In this document: piece by piece, positions 55,839 through 64,000 of the stretch
Layout of the letters: each line of letters begins with the position of its first letter
Position numbering within the stretch: the first letter of the stretch is position 1
From: Galaxea fascicularis
Taxonomy: Eukaryota > Cnidaria > Anthozoa > Scleractinia > Euphylliidae
Length of the DNA stretch: 64,000 nucleotides
NCBI GenBank assembly: GCA_948470475.1
Contig: OX419336.1
Span: 31,873,415 to 31,937,414 of the forward strand
Reading direction: 5' to 3'
Translations under genes and position numbers: made by a program
Notes under the pieces: model-generated
The model's input: only the letters and a program-made list of their open reading frames with translations
Told to the model about the DNA's origin: nothing
The model's database searches: none

Positions 55839-58800
55839 GGATTCTAAAAGCTGACGTTTCGAGCGTTAGCCCTTCAGAGCGTATCGAGGAATCATGCATG
55901 GTTTTGTGTAGTTTATATTGTGGAGAAGGAGTTACATTATTGGTGGTAACATGGCAACGGGAAAAATAGGAATACGTTCAGATTGAATGAAAAGGGTTCG
56001 TTAATCGGCTGTGGGTATTAAGGGTGCTGATTTTTTGTTCTAGATACTTGTGGCTTTCCGTCGTACCTTGATGTGGGGAAAGGCCGCAGATAGCCATGTG
56101 TTGTTTAGAGTGGTTATGGAAATTAAAATGACGAGCGAGTGGCTTAGATGCATCCGTGTCATTCTTCTCGACATCGCGAAGGTGTTCGCGGAATCGGTCA
56201 TCTAGTCGTCTTCCTGTCTCGCCTAATGAATAACTTGTTGCATAACGTACAGGATATGCAATAGATGGCATTTGCAGAGGTACATGTGAAACGATCGATG
56301 ATCTTAACATATCGCTTAGGTGCCAAGTTTTTGCAAGTGTGTTGAATTAAAGGTCGAGTTTTGCATCGTCAACGCGCGCAACCTGAGAAGGACTCTTTGA
56401 GGTGGCAATACAGTTGATTCGTTAATATAACTTCAAACAGTCAGTTCTCGGGGGCCACACTCACCCGATCCCCCTTTGGCTGATTTAACTACAGCTGTAT
56501 CTTTTGTCACGCCAATAGGCCGACTAAAGGAACAAGCAGTTAACTAGATACTAACCGAGTTCGAGCGTTCTGTAAGTTACGGACCGAGTTTTTTCCCGTT
56601 CGCCTATGGCCATAAATCAACGGAAAAAAACGAGGATCCGTAACTTACAGTACGGACCGAGAAAAGGAGGTTAGTAAGATATTTATTATTTCTCTGAGGT
56701 TAATCAGGCACGAGGAAAAGGAATCTTTCAAATTTATCAGGCCGTATAATGAAGTACGGCCCGCTAAATTGACCAATCACAGCGCGCGTACTAACTGAGA
56801 GATCGTGATTTTTAAGGAGATTACGACATTTTTAATTTTAAAGATATGTTTCGATGTTGCCAACATCATCGTCAGTTACACAATATTTGAAAAACCGTTG
56901 GACTTTATAACTGAGAGATAATAATGAACGTTATTGTTACCCTCTTAGTGGATTTGGAATTAAGGAATATCACATGCACGCGCCAGGTCTTGCTGAACAT
57001 TGCTCCAAAGCCCAGACTAAAGCCAATCACCACAATCCATAACTCTGCCTGCACGAAAATTAAAAAATAAAATTGTTTTGTCAAGTCTAGGTTTATGTTG
57101 AAGCACTGTAAAATCTTTGGGATTATTTCTAAACGTCCATATGGTTACTGCCTTGTAGTTTTATCAACTTAACGTTTGTTAAAGACGGTGCCCCCTGGCT
57201 CAGAGATGTTTTTGTGCAGAAGAGGAGCAACGCGATATTGATAACTTTGTAAAGCAGGCTGGCAAAGACAAGTGTCACGCTTCCCTTTTCAGTGGTTTCC
57301 TAACAAAGGAATCAAGAGTGGTTTATGATTCATTTTCCGAGTTCAATGGCTTATAGCCACCTTGATTATAGTTAAAAAGATGTTCTCAAGATTCGTATGG
57401 AACTCATCACTGATGAAACAAAAATGCACTTAATAAGACGCCATCTCTAAAATAAATACTGATATACTAATACAGTGTCCGAAGAGCCACAGAGGCCAGA
57501 ATTAAAAAAAAGAGAGAGAGAGAAAGCGCTTTAAAATGGGCCTTCAACTTTTACTTATTTTTTCTATCGCTAAAATATTTGGATTCAGTTAGATCTCTCA
57601 AACTACCCTATAACATTTACATACTTATTAAATGTGTCTTCTTGGGTGTCGCGAAACAACTGGTTTTAATTTACCCTTATACCTGGCATCTCTTGGTACT
57701 GCTTCCTTTTTCCAAACCCAACAGCACTCCGTAGATATAAACAAGTATGCAACCAATTATAATTAAGTTATTCAAATTTGGCGAAGACATCTTTATATAC
57801 CTGTGGAGGAGAAAATGTAATATTATGCTAGCAAAGAGTTCTCTAGTTTTGGGAAACATAAACGGAATTGAATGGAAACTTGATCACGACTGGCGAGGAG
57901 TAAGTAACATATGATAAATTGGGCCTAATGTACTTGTGGTAGGCATTATCCCATGAATGTCTTATTTACGGTTTTTTAAGTCTTCTCGGATAAGGACGAA
58001 AAACCGGAGGCCCCGTCTCACAACTCTTCACAAACTTGATTCTGCGGGACGTAAAAGAACTACTAGGGACGTAACGAACCCTGGCTGTGACAACCCCTAG
58101 TGCTGACCTGGAGGGCCATGTGTTAGAAAACTCTATTATTAGGTTAACATGTCTTTACCCTCTTAAATTAAAGAATATCGTTAGATACGATACGATACGA
58201 TACGGTATTGTATCGTATTGTGCGTTACTGGGAACAGCTGTGAATCGCAGAAAAATGTCAACGCCTCGCTGTGAGTTTTCGTCTTCGACTATTCATTTTC
58301 CTTGAAATCTACCAGTCTGGTTCGCTAAAGAAGAGGAAGAAATTCTAAAATTCACTGGTATCACTGTCACTGCCTCTGCCTCAACTTTTACATTAAAGCC
58401 TCACCTGACGTTCTGATTGTAGACATTAAAAATAAGAAAGGCTATTGCCATCAGCACCCCAAGAGTAGACACGGCGAAGACGAACCAAAACAGCACTGGA
58501 TGGACTCCTTCTAATTTGTCTTCGATGGTCAAACCGTCCACAGGAACTTTTCCACCTTTCGTTGGAGAAAAGGAACAAAATTCAGGAACATAGCACGCCA
58601 TATCACACCGTAGCTGACATAAAAACATTCACTTGTACATTTGTAATATAGCTTTGTTGTTCGATAAGTCTTTGGAACTAAATAAAATGCTAGTAGTTAT
58701 GCATTTCAGAGTACCGACACATCTAATCCATGTTTCTCTAAATTCACAACTTAAATGCATGTAGCCGGCTAACATGCAGTGCACTCTGCAGTTGCACCAA

Positions 58801-61800
58801 GTCCAATATCACATGCTTGTATGATCGAACTATAATTTCCCCTATAATTCTTTTTGAACTGTAATTCTTCTTTAGTCTTACCTTCCCACATGTAATCACT
58901 GTCGCTGTCGTCTTCGTAAGTGTTGCTTTCCATGTCGTAAAACGCAACTCTCCTTTCGTTGTCGCCTAATGAGAGAAGGGTAGTTGAACTCTTATTTTCA
59001 CAGTAAAGCTCCACAAAGGTGAACATTATTGAAGTAGAGGGGGCGGTATCTAAACGTTTTTTACCATATAAAATTCGTGTCTGTCCGGTATTTTTGTTCT
59101 TTGGTCGGCGCCGCGAACATAAATACCATGACGCTAAGATGTTAGTCCCGAAATATGCTGAAACACAAATACACGCTACTTCAAGATATGAACCCACATT
59201 TGACGTGCTCCCAATGTCAGTGGCTTCATAGATCAGTTGTAATTTGGTTAGAGCATCGCACCGGCATCGCGAGGTCACGGGTTCAAAATCCTGTTGAAGT
59301 CCTGAATTTTTTCAGGCTTCTTTACACGATTAATTGCATAAATCGCGTTCACAACTGTGAGGATCATCTTTCATTTGAAACCACAGTACGTCGTTGGCGA
59401 AACTGATTCAGTGTTCGGGTTCATAGTTTTCTTTCTTGCTGATTACGTTAAGTATTTTTAAACCACTCCGTTTACTTGACCTCAGCTGCTCACTCTATGA
59501 GTGAGCAGCTGAGTGAGTGAGCTGATTTCTGCACTGAAACTCTACCTAATGAAGGCAGGTGCGTCAATGTTGTTGCTAATAATTGTTTCTCCTCATATTG
59601 AAACAAATTTGTTGAGCAGCACTTTGTTGAGTTCTTGAGTGCGAATGGAACTTCTAAGCACAAACAGAATTTTGATGTTGATCTATTCATATATTCAACA
59701 AAAAGTCTTCACGCGAAAGCTGTTGTAGATTATTGTTAAGTCGTGTGCAGGCGTAATCCCAATGGGAGCTTGTTTGAACAGCGCTAATTCCAGGCCAAAG
59801 GCCTCTGAGACTGAAACTGAATGCCAAGCAACAACAACAACAACAACAGCCGACAAATAAACCGAAACTAATTTCTGTAATTTATTTAACTGTGTTACTA
59901 ACCCTGTTACAACTGATTAACTAGTTTGTGATGAATTAAAGAAGAAGTTGGGTTTCACTCCCTTTTCGGCGCATGCAAACCTAACCTTAACCTTAATCTA
60001 CTCCCTAGCCTAAAGCTGACCCTAACTTAACTTTAACGAAATTTAACCACAGTCGAACCTCCCTTTTCCTCTTGCAGTCGGTCTAGATAATAAGGACCTC
60101 GCATGAGAAGCTGCTACCATGCAGTTTAAGAGCTGACCCATATTGGAATTGTCCATTGCATTCAACCTTCCGTTAGCTTGAGTCGTATCACCAGTACGCT
60201 CCCGTCCACTGAGAAAGTCGAGTGCGTTGAACCGGTCGCGCTGTAGGTGCAGATGATCGCTAATTTGATCGTAGACTACATTCTACTGTACCAAACTTCC
60301 ATGTTAAAAATACGCGGGCCTTTGATTCCTCAGGTTTGATCCCTCAGATTTACAACCAATAAATAAGCGGCGAAACGGTATAATAAATACAAGCTCGTCA
60401 GTACGTATCAATTTTGATTTTTAAAACACTTGCCTTGTATCTGTCGGACCTCCAGCTTTGATATTCGGTCATTGTTACCGTCAAATTTCACTTGACCCTA
60501 ATGTGAAAGGAATGGATTGTTTTGAGCGGCTTTTAAAACTCTAACATTTATTTTACACTTACCAATAACATACAAGTTGGTTATCGAGTATCCGGCAGTG
60601 TGGAAGAGTATTTTTCTTGCAGTTTACTTTGTAGGTTTCTTTTTCAGAGAGGTGATGTCGATTGAGGCGAAGGTGGGTTTGAAACAGAAAAGATAGCTTG
60701 TCTTTGTGTTTGTCAGTTGTTGGTTTATCTGTTGGTGATGTTTTTCGCAATTTCTATTTGCCTCTGGGCGGCCACCAATATATTTTCTTCATACTACATT
60801 CTTCTTTCTCTTCCAAAATTTAATTTCAGTAAGCTGAAACAGGTTACCTAAACCTACCGCCTATATAGTTGTGGGTAGCAGTCGGGTTAAATTAAGGAAA
60901 ATTGGAAATTATTGGATTTAAAGGTGATTGAAATTTAAATCTAAAGTATCACGAAATAATTAGTAGACAAAGGCCAGATAGTACGCTACCACAACAAGGT
61001 GCTCCTGATCCCATTGGTGGACTAACTGACTATGTGTATATCCTTTCCTACCCTTATTTCTTTGATTCTCAATTCACCCCACTTACCCACAAATTCAACC
61101 AGAATGCATGCCCCCTTAAACAAGCACACCTCTCACTTACCGTCATACCACGAAATGAAATCCGCTTCATGATGCCGACGAAGACTTGGCTCATGTTGAC
61201 CTGACTGTAATTGAAGTGATTCAGTTTCAACTTGTGTTTCAATAGGACTCCCAGAGAAGCATTAAGTGTTAATGCGCATGTCCAAGCTGCGTCGTATCCG
61301 TAGGAAGCGAATGTATTCTCTGAATATCCCGACTTGTTCAGTCGAGCTTTGTAATTGTGGTAGAGCTCTTGAGGGGTCTAAAATAGGTTAAACAGAATAA
61401 AGAATTTCTCGCCTACAAAAGATGTTTGGATTTAGGTGTCATGACTTTAATAACTCACACAGTCGTATAGACACAGTTCCCAGATACGATGAAAGAGAGA
61501 TGCAGAGATTTGGCGATTTATTCGCCCTTGGATCAGGGAACAGTCGCTGAGTGTTGACTAACCATTATAGCAGCCTTACCAGGTTTACCCGCCTTCCTTT
61601 CAATAAAATGAAATAGGAAACATATCACACAAACAGATCACCATACCTTTCCGCTGATAGTTGGTCCTGGGAGTGGACTCAGTTTCAATTCTCCAGTTCC
61701 AATGTTGTTGCTGAGACCTTCCCGCACTTGCTGAGGTGTGCAATCAACAAGTTGACTTTGCTGTTTCCACCAGTTGTCTTGGTTACGCCCCGATATCAGG

Positions 61801-64000
61801 ATCCACACGTATTTGGGACCGTACATACCCTGCTTGTATGCCTAAAGCAATCAAAAAAGTACTTAGCACTTCAAGGGGCAAGATTTCCGCCTAGCCCCCA
61901 TATTAATTATGCATACACTTTGCGACTCAAACTCGATTTTGGAACAGGGTTAGTATATGACAGTGATGCATGCATAATTAATGTATGAGGCTACGCGGAA
62001 ATCTTTCCTTCCAAGGGCTTAACTGGACGAGAAATCATTGTTGTCTGGACAATGCTGCGAAAAAAAACGTTTCCAACTCAGTCGCCCAAAACAACCAAAG
62101 CGCAAATTTTGCCTCTCAGGTGAAAACAAAAGGTTCAAAAGTGTATTCAAAATCATCTTATTCAAATGGGCGTAAAATATTTATTCAGTGTTTTCTCGCT
62201 AATCTGTGATTGTTGCTATAGTTGCTCTTGGTTCATAATTTTGATTTACTCGAAAGTTTGCTATTTTTAGACTCCGTTTCGATTACGCTACTTTCCTTTA
62301 CCACCTGCTAACTTTTTGTGAACAACACTGACGACACTCTGAGAAAGATTGATGATTACCTCGCAGAAAGTGACATAATGTTGATCTGGATAGAAAAACG
62401 CAAATATTATACGAGCATCTTTTTTCTGAAATAAAGAAATAAATACGTAAAAAAATTAACTAAAGTAGATAGGGACAATAGGGATATAAATTGGCTATCT
62501 ATGAAGCGCGATAGGCAGCTGAAATATTTATTTAATAATCAGAAACAAAGAAAGGTTAAAAACTACAACAAAAATAACGGAGAGAAGCCCAACTTGTTGC
62601 CTTGTAGGTGCAACCGAGGAGTTGAGCTTAGTGTCAGGCATTCTAGCGACCTGAGTTGAAGTTATGGCAACTCAACTTCCTTAACTCTATCCATCATACC
62701 TTTAAGTTTTCTATGGCAAACCTTGGGTGATCTTTATAACTCTCGTATGCAAGGACAGTCAAGTTAGTGGCCTCCAGCAAGTCGACTAAGGAATTGCTTA
62801 TTCCCGTGAAGACGTCGTTGTTTTGTTGTAAGATGGCGACTCTTTTCCACTTGAACCGTCTCAAGATTGCAATTCGTCCGAGATTGGAGAACGTCTCTGA
62901 CGGATTTGTTCGAAAGTAAAGAGGGTAGAGTAATTTCCGAGAAAGCAACGGCGAGGAGTTGGAGAAACCAATCTAAAAAATATGAAATAAAACAACTGAT
63001 GAGATCAGTTTGGCTTTGATCATAATAAAGAAATTACCACTCCATTACCGGCCCCAAGTTAACCTGCTAAAGAGTTTTATTTTCTTGCTAAACATCGTAA
63101 AAGCGACTACCTTATTCTACCTTATAACGACAGACGCGTGAGATTCAAAATTTTTGTGTCCTAGGCTGTAGCATCTGTACTTCAACATTCACTAGAAATA
63201 CAAGTTACGCCCGAAAAATTTACTGTTCACACTTTCCTTCAACTACAACGGACATTCATGTAACCAAACCCAAAACAAGTGAAAAAGTGATAAAAAACCA
63301 GCGGATTGTGCAGAATTGCAAATTGTTAAATTTTGAATAAAGTCATATTGTTCTAGACAGGTCACCTCCTTTAAACACATAAGCACTGAACCGAAGCCTT
63401 TACCTAAGAAGCGAGAAGTCAATTGAACCATTGTTGCGGCTTCCTCGCTGTCACGGGGGTCAAGTTTGCTGTTTTCTCGCACAAACTTCACAAAAAGGCT
63501 ACTTAATGAACTTAACACATGCCGAAACATTCTTGAAATGTAGGAGAAAGATATCAATCGATTTTTTGCAGATAAAGTCATCTATAGAACATTTTCGGCC
63601 ATGGCTTCAAGATAAGGTGCGAGAAATGCAAACCATTTCCATCCTTGATATCCGTAACAGAAGAAACACAATAGTTAGTCCCAGTGTAGTAAGACAGTCC
63701 CGAGTAAATAAACTGCTTTATTATTTTTCGGTTTTTCCTGATTTAAAGACATTTTTGGCGTCTTACAGGGGACCACGAAAATAGCACGATAATTGCCCCT
63801 TTAAAAATGTCGGCTTTACTACTCTTTGCAATGATAGTATTCTTTAACAAATAAAACATCACTCAGTTACTGGCTTTGCTCTTCAGACAAAAATAAATAG
63901 ACGATTTTGGGTTTCTTTTTGGCATTGCCTTGTCATGACTCTGTTTCACTTACTTGCACTATATTCCAGTAATGAATAGCCTCCGCTACTGGTATTGCTG
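52535..64000 (-). CDS. GABA-B-type metabotropic receptor subunit (class C GPCR), 5' end outside window
   Basis: Fourteen minus-strand exons join with consistent phases: 64000-63954 (partial), 62972-62700, 62425-62360, 61841-61647, 61377-61141, 60497-60434, 58965-58882, 58555-58405, 57800-57683, 57048-56941, 55297-55172, 54624-54528, 54148-53913, 52621-52535. The ectodomain shows the Venus-flytrap lobe of GABA-B receptors (YWNIVQ, FSNSSPLLS, FRTNPSETFSN, KKDARIIF, YGPKYVWIL). There is no cysteine-rich domain between it and TM1, as expected for GABA-B and unlike mGluRs. The membrane part has MSSPNLNNLIIIG (TM2), FSKTWRVHVIF (TM3/loop 2), LIDFIILLTWQLVDPL (TM4), ETRKV and SVYNVIIPC (TM5-6) and FVFIPK (end of TM7), all GABA-B hallmarks. 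Such receptors bind GABA as dimers and signal through Gi/o. Whether it is a GABBR1- or GABBR2-type subunit cannot be settled. One intron has a GC donor. Introns are full of mobile elements. Confidence 0.95.
52722..52954. mobile_element. MITE with TTAA ends (piggyBac-like)
   Basis: TTAAAGGGCCCCAATCAGCC and GGCTGACTGGGGCCCTTTAA are terminal inverted repeats with one mismatch and include TTAA at each edge. 233 bp, no ORF. It sits in the GABA-B-like gene. Confidence 0.8.
52955..53912. other. Intron of the GABA-B-like gene, nothing else recognised
   Basis: Lies between tail and TM5-7 exons, apart from the MITE. AT-rich around 53520-53590. Confidence 0.5.
53913..54148 (-). CDS. GABA-B-like exon: TM5-TM7
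   Basis: 236 nt, acceptor AACTTTTCTCTCAG, donor CCAAAA/GTAAGT. Encodes LLLLFGAYLAWETRKVHIPA, LNDSKMIGLSVYNVIIPCAL, then TM7 to FVFIPK. Confidence 0.93.
54528..54624 (-). CDS. GABA-B-like exon: extracellular loop 2 and start of TM5
   Basis: 97 nt, acceptor TTTTTTATGCAG, donor AAAG/GTGTGT. Encodes LQPYVTTCSCQHITIWQACM, FGYK. The Cys in loop 2 is retained. Confidence 0.92.
55172..55297 (-). CDS. GABA-B-like exon: intracellular loop 2 end and TM4
   Basis: 126 nt, acceptor CCCATTCTTCAG, donor CTGAAG/GTAATA. Encodes VIIRDRQLFGMVALLLLIDF, then IILLTWQLVDPL. Confidence 0.93.
55790..56412 (-). mobile_element. Truncated Penelope-like element (second family) in a receptor intron
   Basis: The minus-strand frame 56310-55978 encodes a GIY-YIG domain fragment (SLGETGRRLDDRFREHLRDV, then ASKPLARHFNFHNHSKQHMA and LEQKISTLNTH). 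The Tyr-Ile of YIGETG has become SLGETG. Downstream, a hammerhead-like remnant (CTGA...GGGCTAACGCTCGAAAC, complement of 55856-55876) has lost two core bases. The copy ends at the palindrome TTATCAAC-TCC-GTTGATAA (55803-55821). At the 5' side (56385-56407) a CACCTCAAAGAGTCCTTCTC segment matches the 3' end of the 3.6-kb PLE. Confidence 0.8.
56436..56470 (+). mobile_element. PLE 3'-end fragment, plus orientation
   Basis: TTCAAACAGTCAGTTCTCGG...CCACACTCACCCG aligns with the 3' end of the 3.6-kb PLE (CTCAAACAGTCCTTCTCAGG...CTACACTCACCCG). Lies next to an opposite-orientation fragment of the same region. Confidence 0.55.
56549..56676. mobile_element. Fold-back MITE
   Basis: TACTAACCGAG...CTGTAAGTTACGGACC returns as GGATCCGTAACTTACAG...GGAGGTTAGTA. 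The inner arms are GTTTTTTCCCGTT and ACGGAAAAAAACG. No ORF. Confidence 0.7.
56825..56883 (-). ncRNA. Hammerhead-like motif in an intron
   Basis: On the minus strand CTGACGA (56875-56869), a perfect stem II hairpin GATGTT-GGC-AACATC, then GAAAC (56852-56848). A short stem III (CAT with ATG) leads to GTC (56827-56825). Stem I pairing is poor, so activity is doubtful. Probably a Penelope-type remnant. Confidence 0.5.
56941..57048 (-). CDS. GABA-B-like exon: TM3 and intracellular loop 2
   Basis: 108 nt, acceptor TTTTCGTGCAG, donor AGAGG/GTAACA. Encodes AELWIVVIGFSLGFGAMFSK, then TWRVHVIFLNSKSTKR; KTWRVH is a GABA-B signature. Confidence 0.95.
57174..57299 (-). CDS. Possible in-frame cassette exon
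   Basis: Between the TM2 and TM3 exons. Acceptor TCCTTTGTTAG, 42 codons without a stop, donor-like AAC/GTTAAG, phase 0 on both sides. Encodes ETTEKGSVTLVFASLLYKVI, then NIALLLFC, a hydrophobic segment. Not needed for a normal receptor. May be chance or a decayed exon copy. Confidence 0.2.
57683..57800 (-). CDS. GABA-B-like exon: TM2
   Basis: 118 nt, acceptor TTCTCCTCCACAG, donor CCAG/GTATAA. Encodes YIKMSSPNLNNLIIIGCILV, then YIYGVLLGLEKGSSTKRCQ. Confidence 0.94.
57981..58084 (+). mobile_element. SINE body fragment
   Basis: TCTTCTCGGATAAGGACGAA...GTCTCACA...GGACGTAAAAGAAC matches the body of the SINE at 22679-23123 (22835-22900). The head and tail are missing. Confidence 0.6.
58193..58221. 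repeat. Palindromic pentanucleotide repeat
   Basis: (GATAC)n runs into (GTATC/GTATT)n, so the two halves can pair as a hairpin. Confidence 0.6.
58405..58555 (-). CDS. GABA-B-like exon: linker and TM1
   Basis: 151 nt, acceptor CCTTTTCTCCAACGAAAG, donor TCAG/GTGAGG. Encodes GKVPVDGLTIEDKLEGVHPV, LFWFVFAVSTLGVLMAIAFL, IFNVYNQNV. The linker is short, without a cysteine-rich domain. Confidence 0.94.
58882..58965 (-). CDS. GABA-B-like exon: end of the ligand-binding domain
   Basis: 84 nt, acceptor CCTTCTCTCATTAG, donor GAAG/GTAAGA. Encodes DNERRVAFYDMESNTYEDDS, DSDYMWE. The Asp/Glu-rich insert YEDDSDSD is unusual for the family. Confidence 0.92.
59241..59380 (+). mobile_element. tRNA-derived SINE in a receptor intron
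   Basis: TGGTTAGAGCATCGCACCGG, B box GGTTCAAAATCC, then TTTTTTCAGGCTTCTTTACA and GTGAGGATCATC. The A box is partly truncated. A distinct SINE family from the three at 10.7, 11.3 and 22.7 kb. Confidence 0.7.
59828..59848 (+). repeat. (CAA)n microsatellite
   Basis: About seven CAA units within an intron. Confidence 0.7.
60434..60497 (-). CDS. GABA-B-like exon with GC donor
   Basis: 64 nt, acceptor CCTTTCACATTAG, donor ACAAG/GCAAGT (non-canonical GC). Encodes GQVKFDGNNDRISKLEVRQI, Q and one base that completes Gly with the next exon. The frame fits perfectly on both sides, and GxVxFD is the expected family motif. Confidence 0.92.
60895..60990. repeat. Dispersed repeat family X, copy 3 (partial)
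   Basis: GGAAATTATTGGATTTAAAG, GTGATTGAAATTTAAATC and TTAGTAGACAAAGGCC match the right halves of the copies at 25.5 and 40.1 kb. Confidence 0.6.
61141..61377 (-). CDS. GABA-B-like exon: ligand-binding lobe 2
   Basis: 237 nt, acceptor TTTAACCTATTTTAG, donor GACG/GTAAGT. Encodes TPQELYHNYKARLNKSGYSE, ASYGYDAAWTCALTLNASLG, to KRISFRGMT. Asp-Ala-Ala/Val-Trp is typical of the flytrap fold. Sequons NAS and NYS. Confidence 0.94.
61647..61841 (-). CDS. GABA-B-like exon: ligand-binding lobe 2, first part
   Basis: 195 nt, acceptor GATTGCTTTAG, donor AAAG/GTATGG. Encodes AYKQGMYGPKYVWILISGRN, QDNWWKQQ to GPTISGK. KYVW and the following Trp cluster match GABA-B subunits. Confidence 0.95.
61880..62005. 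mobile_element. Short MITE
   Basis: AAGATTTCCGCCTAGCCCCC and ATTAATTATGCAT return as ATGCATAATTAAT...GGCTACGCGGAAATCTT. 126 bp in an intron. Confidence 0.7.
62360..62425 (-). CDS. GABA-B-like exon: 22-residue flytrap segment
   Basis: 66 nt, acceptor TTATTTCTTTATTTCAG, donor CGAG/GTAATC. Encodes KKDARIIFAFFYPDQHYVTF, CE, matching the DARIIVGLF-type strand of GABA-B receptors. Confidence 0.94.
62700..62972 (-). CDS. GABA-B-like exon: flytrap lobe junction
   Basis: 273 nt, acceptor TTTCATATTTTTTAG, donor AAAG/GTATGA. Encodes IGFSNSSPLLSRKLLYPLYF, RTNPSETFSNLGRIAILRRF, KWKRVAILQQN to FAIENLK. The SSPxLS loop holds a Ser that contacts agonist in vertebrate GABBR1; here the loop is conserved. Confidence 0.95.
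63954..64000 (-). CDS. GABA-B-like exon, cut by the window edge
   Basis: Donor CAA/GTAAGT. The 15 visible codons end PVAEAIHYWNIVQ, the expected sequence just before FSNSSP. Continues beyond the window. Confidence 0.9.

Noticed and set aside
58966..59278. Long minus-strand frame upstream of the 58882 exon
   Set aside because: Only 58882-58965 fits the receptor. The rest crosses a strong acceptor and continues into intron and SINE sequence.
59983..59999. Telomere-like CCTAACCTTAACCTTAAT
   Set aside because: Imperfect and very short. No TTAGGG array.

Overview
The window looks like nuclear DNA of an anthozoan cnidarian, most likely a stony coral. It is AT-rich and intron-rich with sparse genes, and it carries repeat families I associate with coral genomes: a CXC-domain transposon-like family, Penelope-like elements with GIY-YIG domains, several tRNA-derived SINEs and many fold-back MITEs. 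The species cannot be fixed from the sequence alone.

Layout. 1-3.3 kb: wreck of a CXC-domain, transposon-like gene. 3.6-5.4 kb: a 5'-truncated Penelope-like element with a 13-bp target-site duplication and a hammerhead-type ribozyme core, plus an inverted 3'-end copy. 6.5-8.6 kb: three blocks of an unusual 11-bp satellite built on the palindrome TAAGATCTTA, ending against a broken Ty3/gypsy integrase (8.6-9.2 kb). 10.6-15 kb: SINEs, two MITEs, and one copy of a 0.9-kb repeat whose second copy is at 49 kb. 15.8-16.8 kb (minus) and 35.5-36.5 kb (plus): two paralogous class A GPCR genes, each with its coding region in one exon, arranged head to head with about 18.7 kb of nearly gene-free DNA between them. 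36.8-38 kb: a cluster of fold-back elements. 41.2-42.7 kb (minus): the 3' three exons of an astacin metalloprotease. 44.3-45.2 kb (minus): a complete two-exon gene for a small secreted cysteine-rich protein, with TATA box and polyadenylation signal. 46-52 kb: LINE and Penelope remnants, and a roughly 100-bp minisatellite. 52-64 kb (minus): a GABA-B-type metabotropic receptor, traced through 14 exons with consistent splice phases. It runs from the ligand-binding lobe at the right edge through seven transmembrane segments to a cytoplasmic tail.

How the genes relate. The protein-coding content is membrane signalling (two orphan class A receptors, one GABA-B-like class C receptor) plus two secreted products (astacin protease, cysteine-rich protein). 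They are separate transcription units with no operon-like organisation. The introns and intergenic space are filled with mobile-element debris, including at least five Penelope-like remnants.

Splice sites and phases were worked out by eye. Family assignments rest on recognised motifs, not on a database search.
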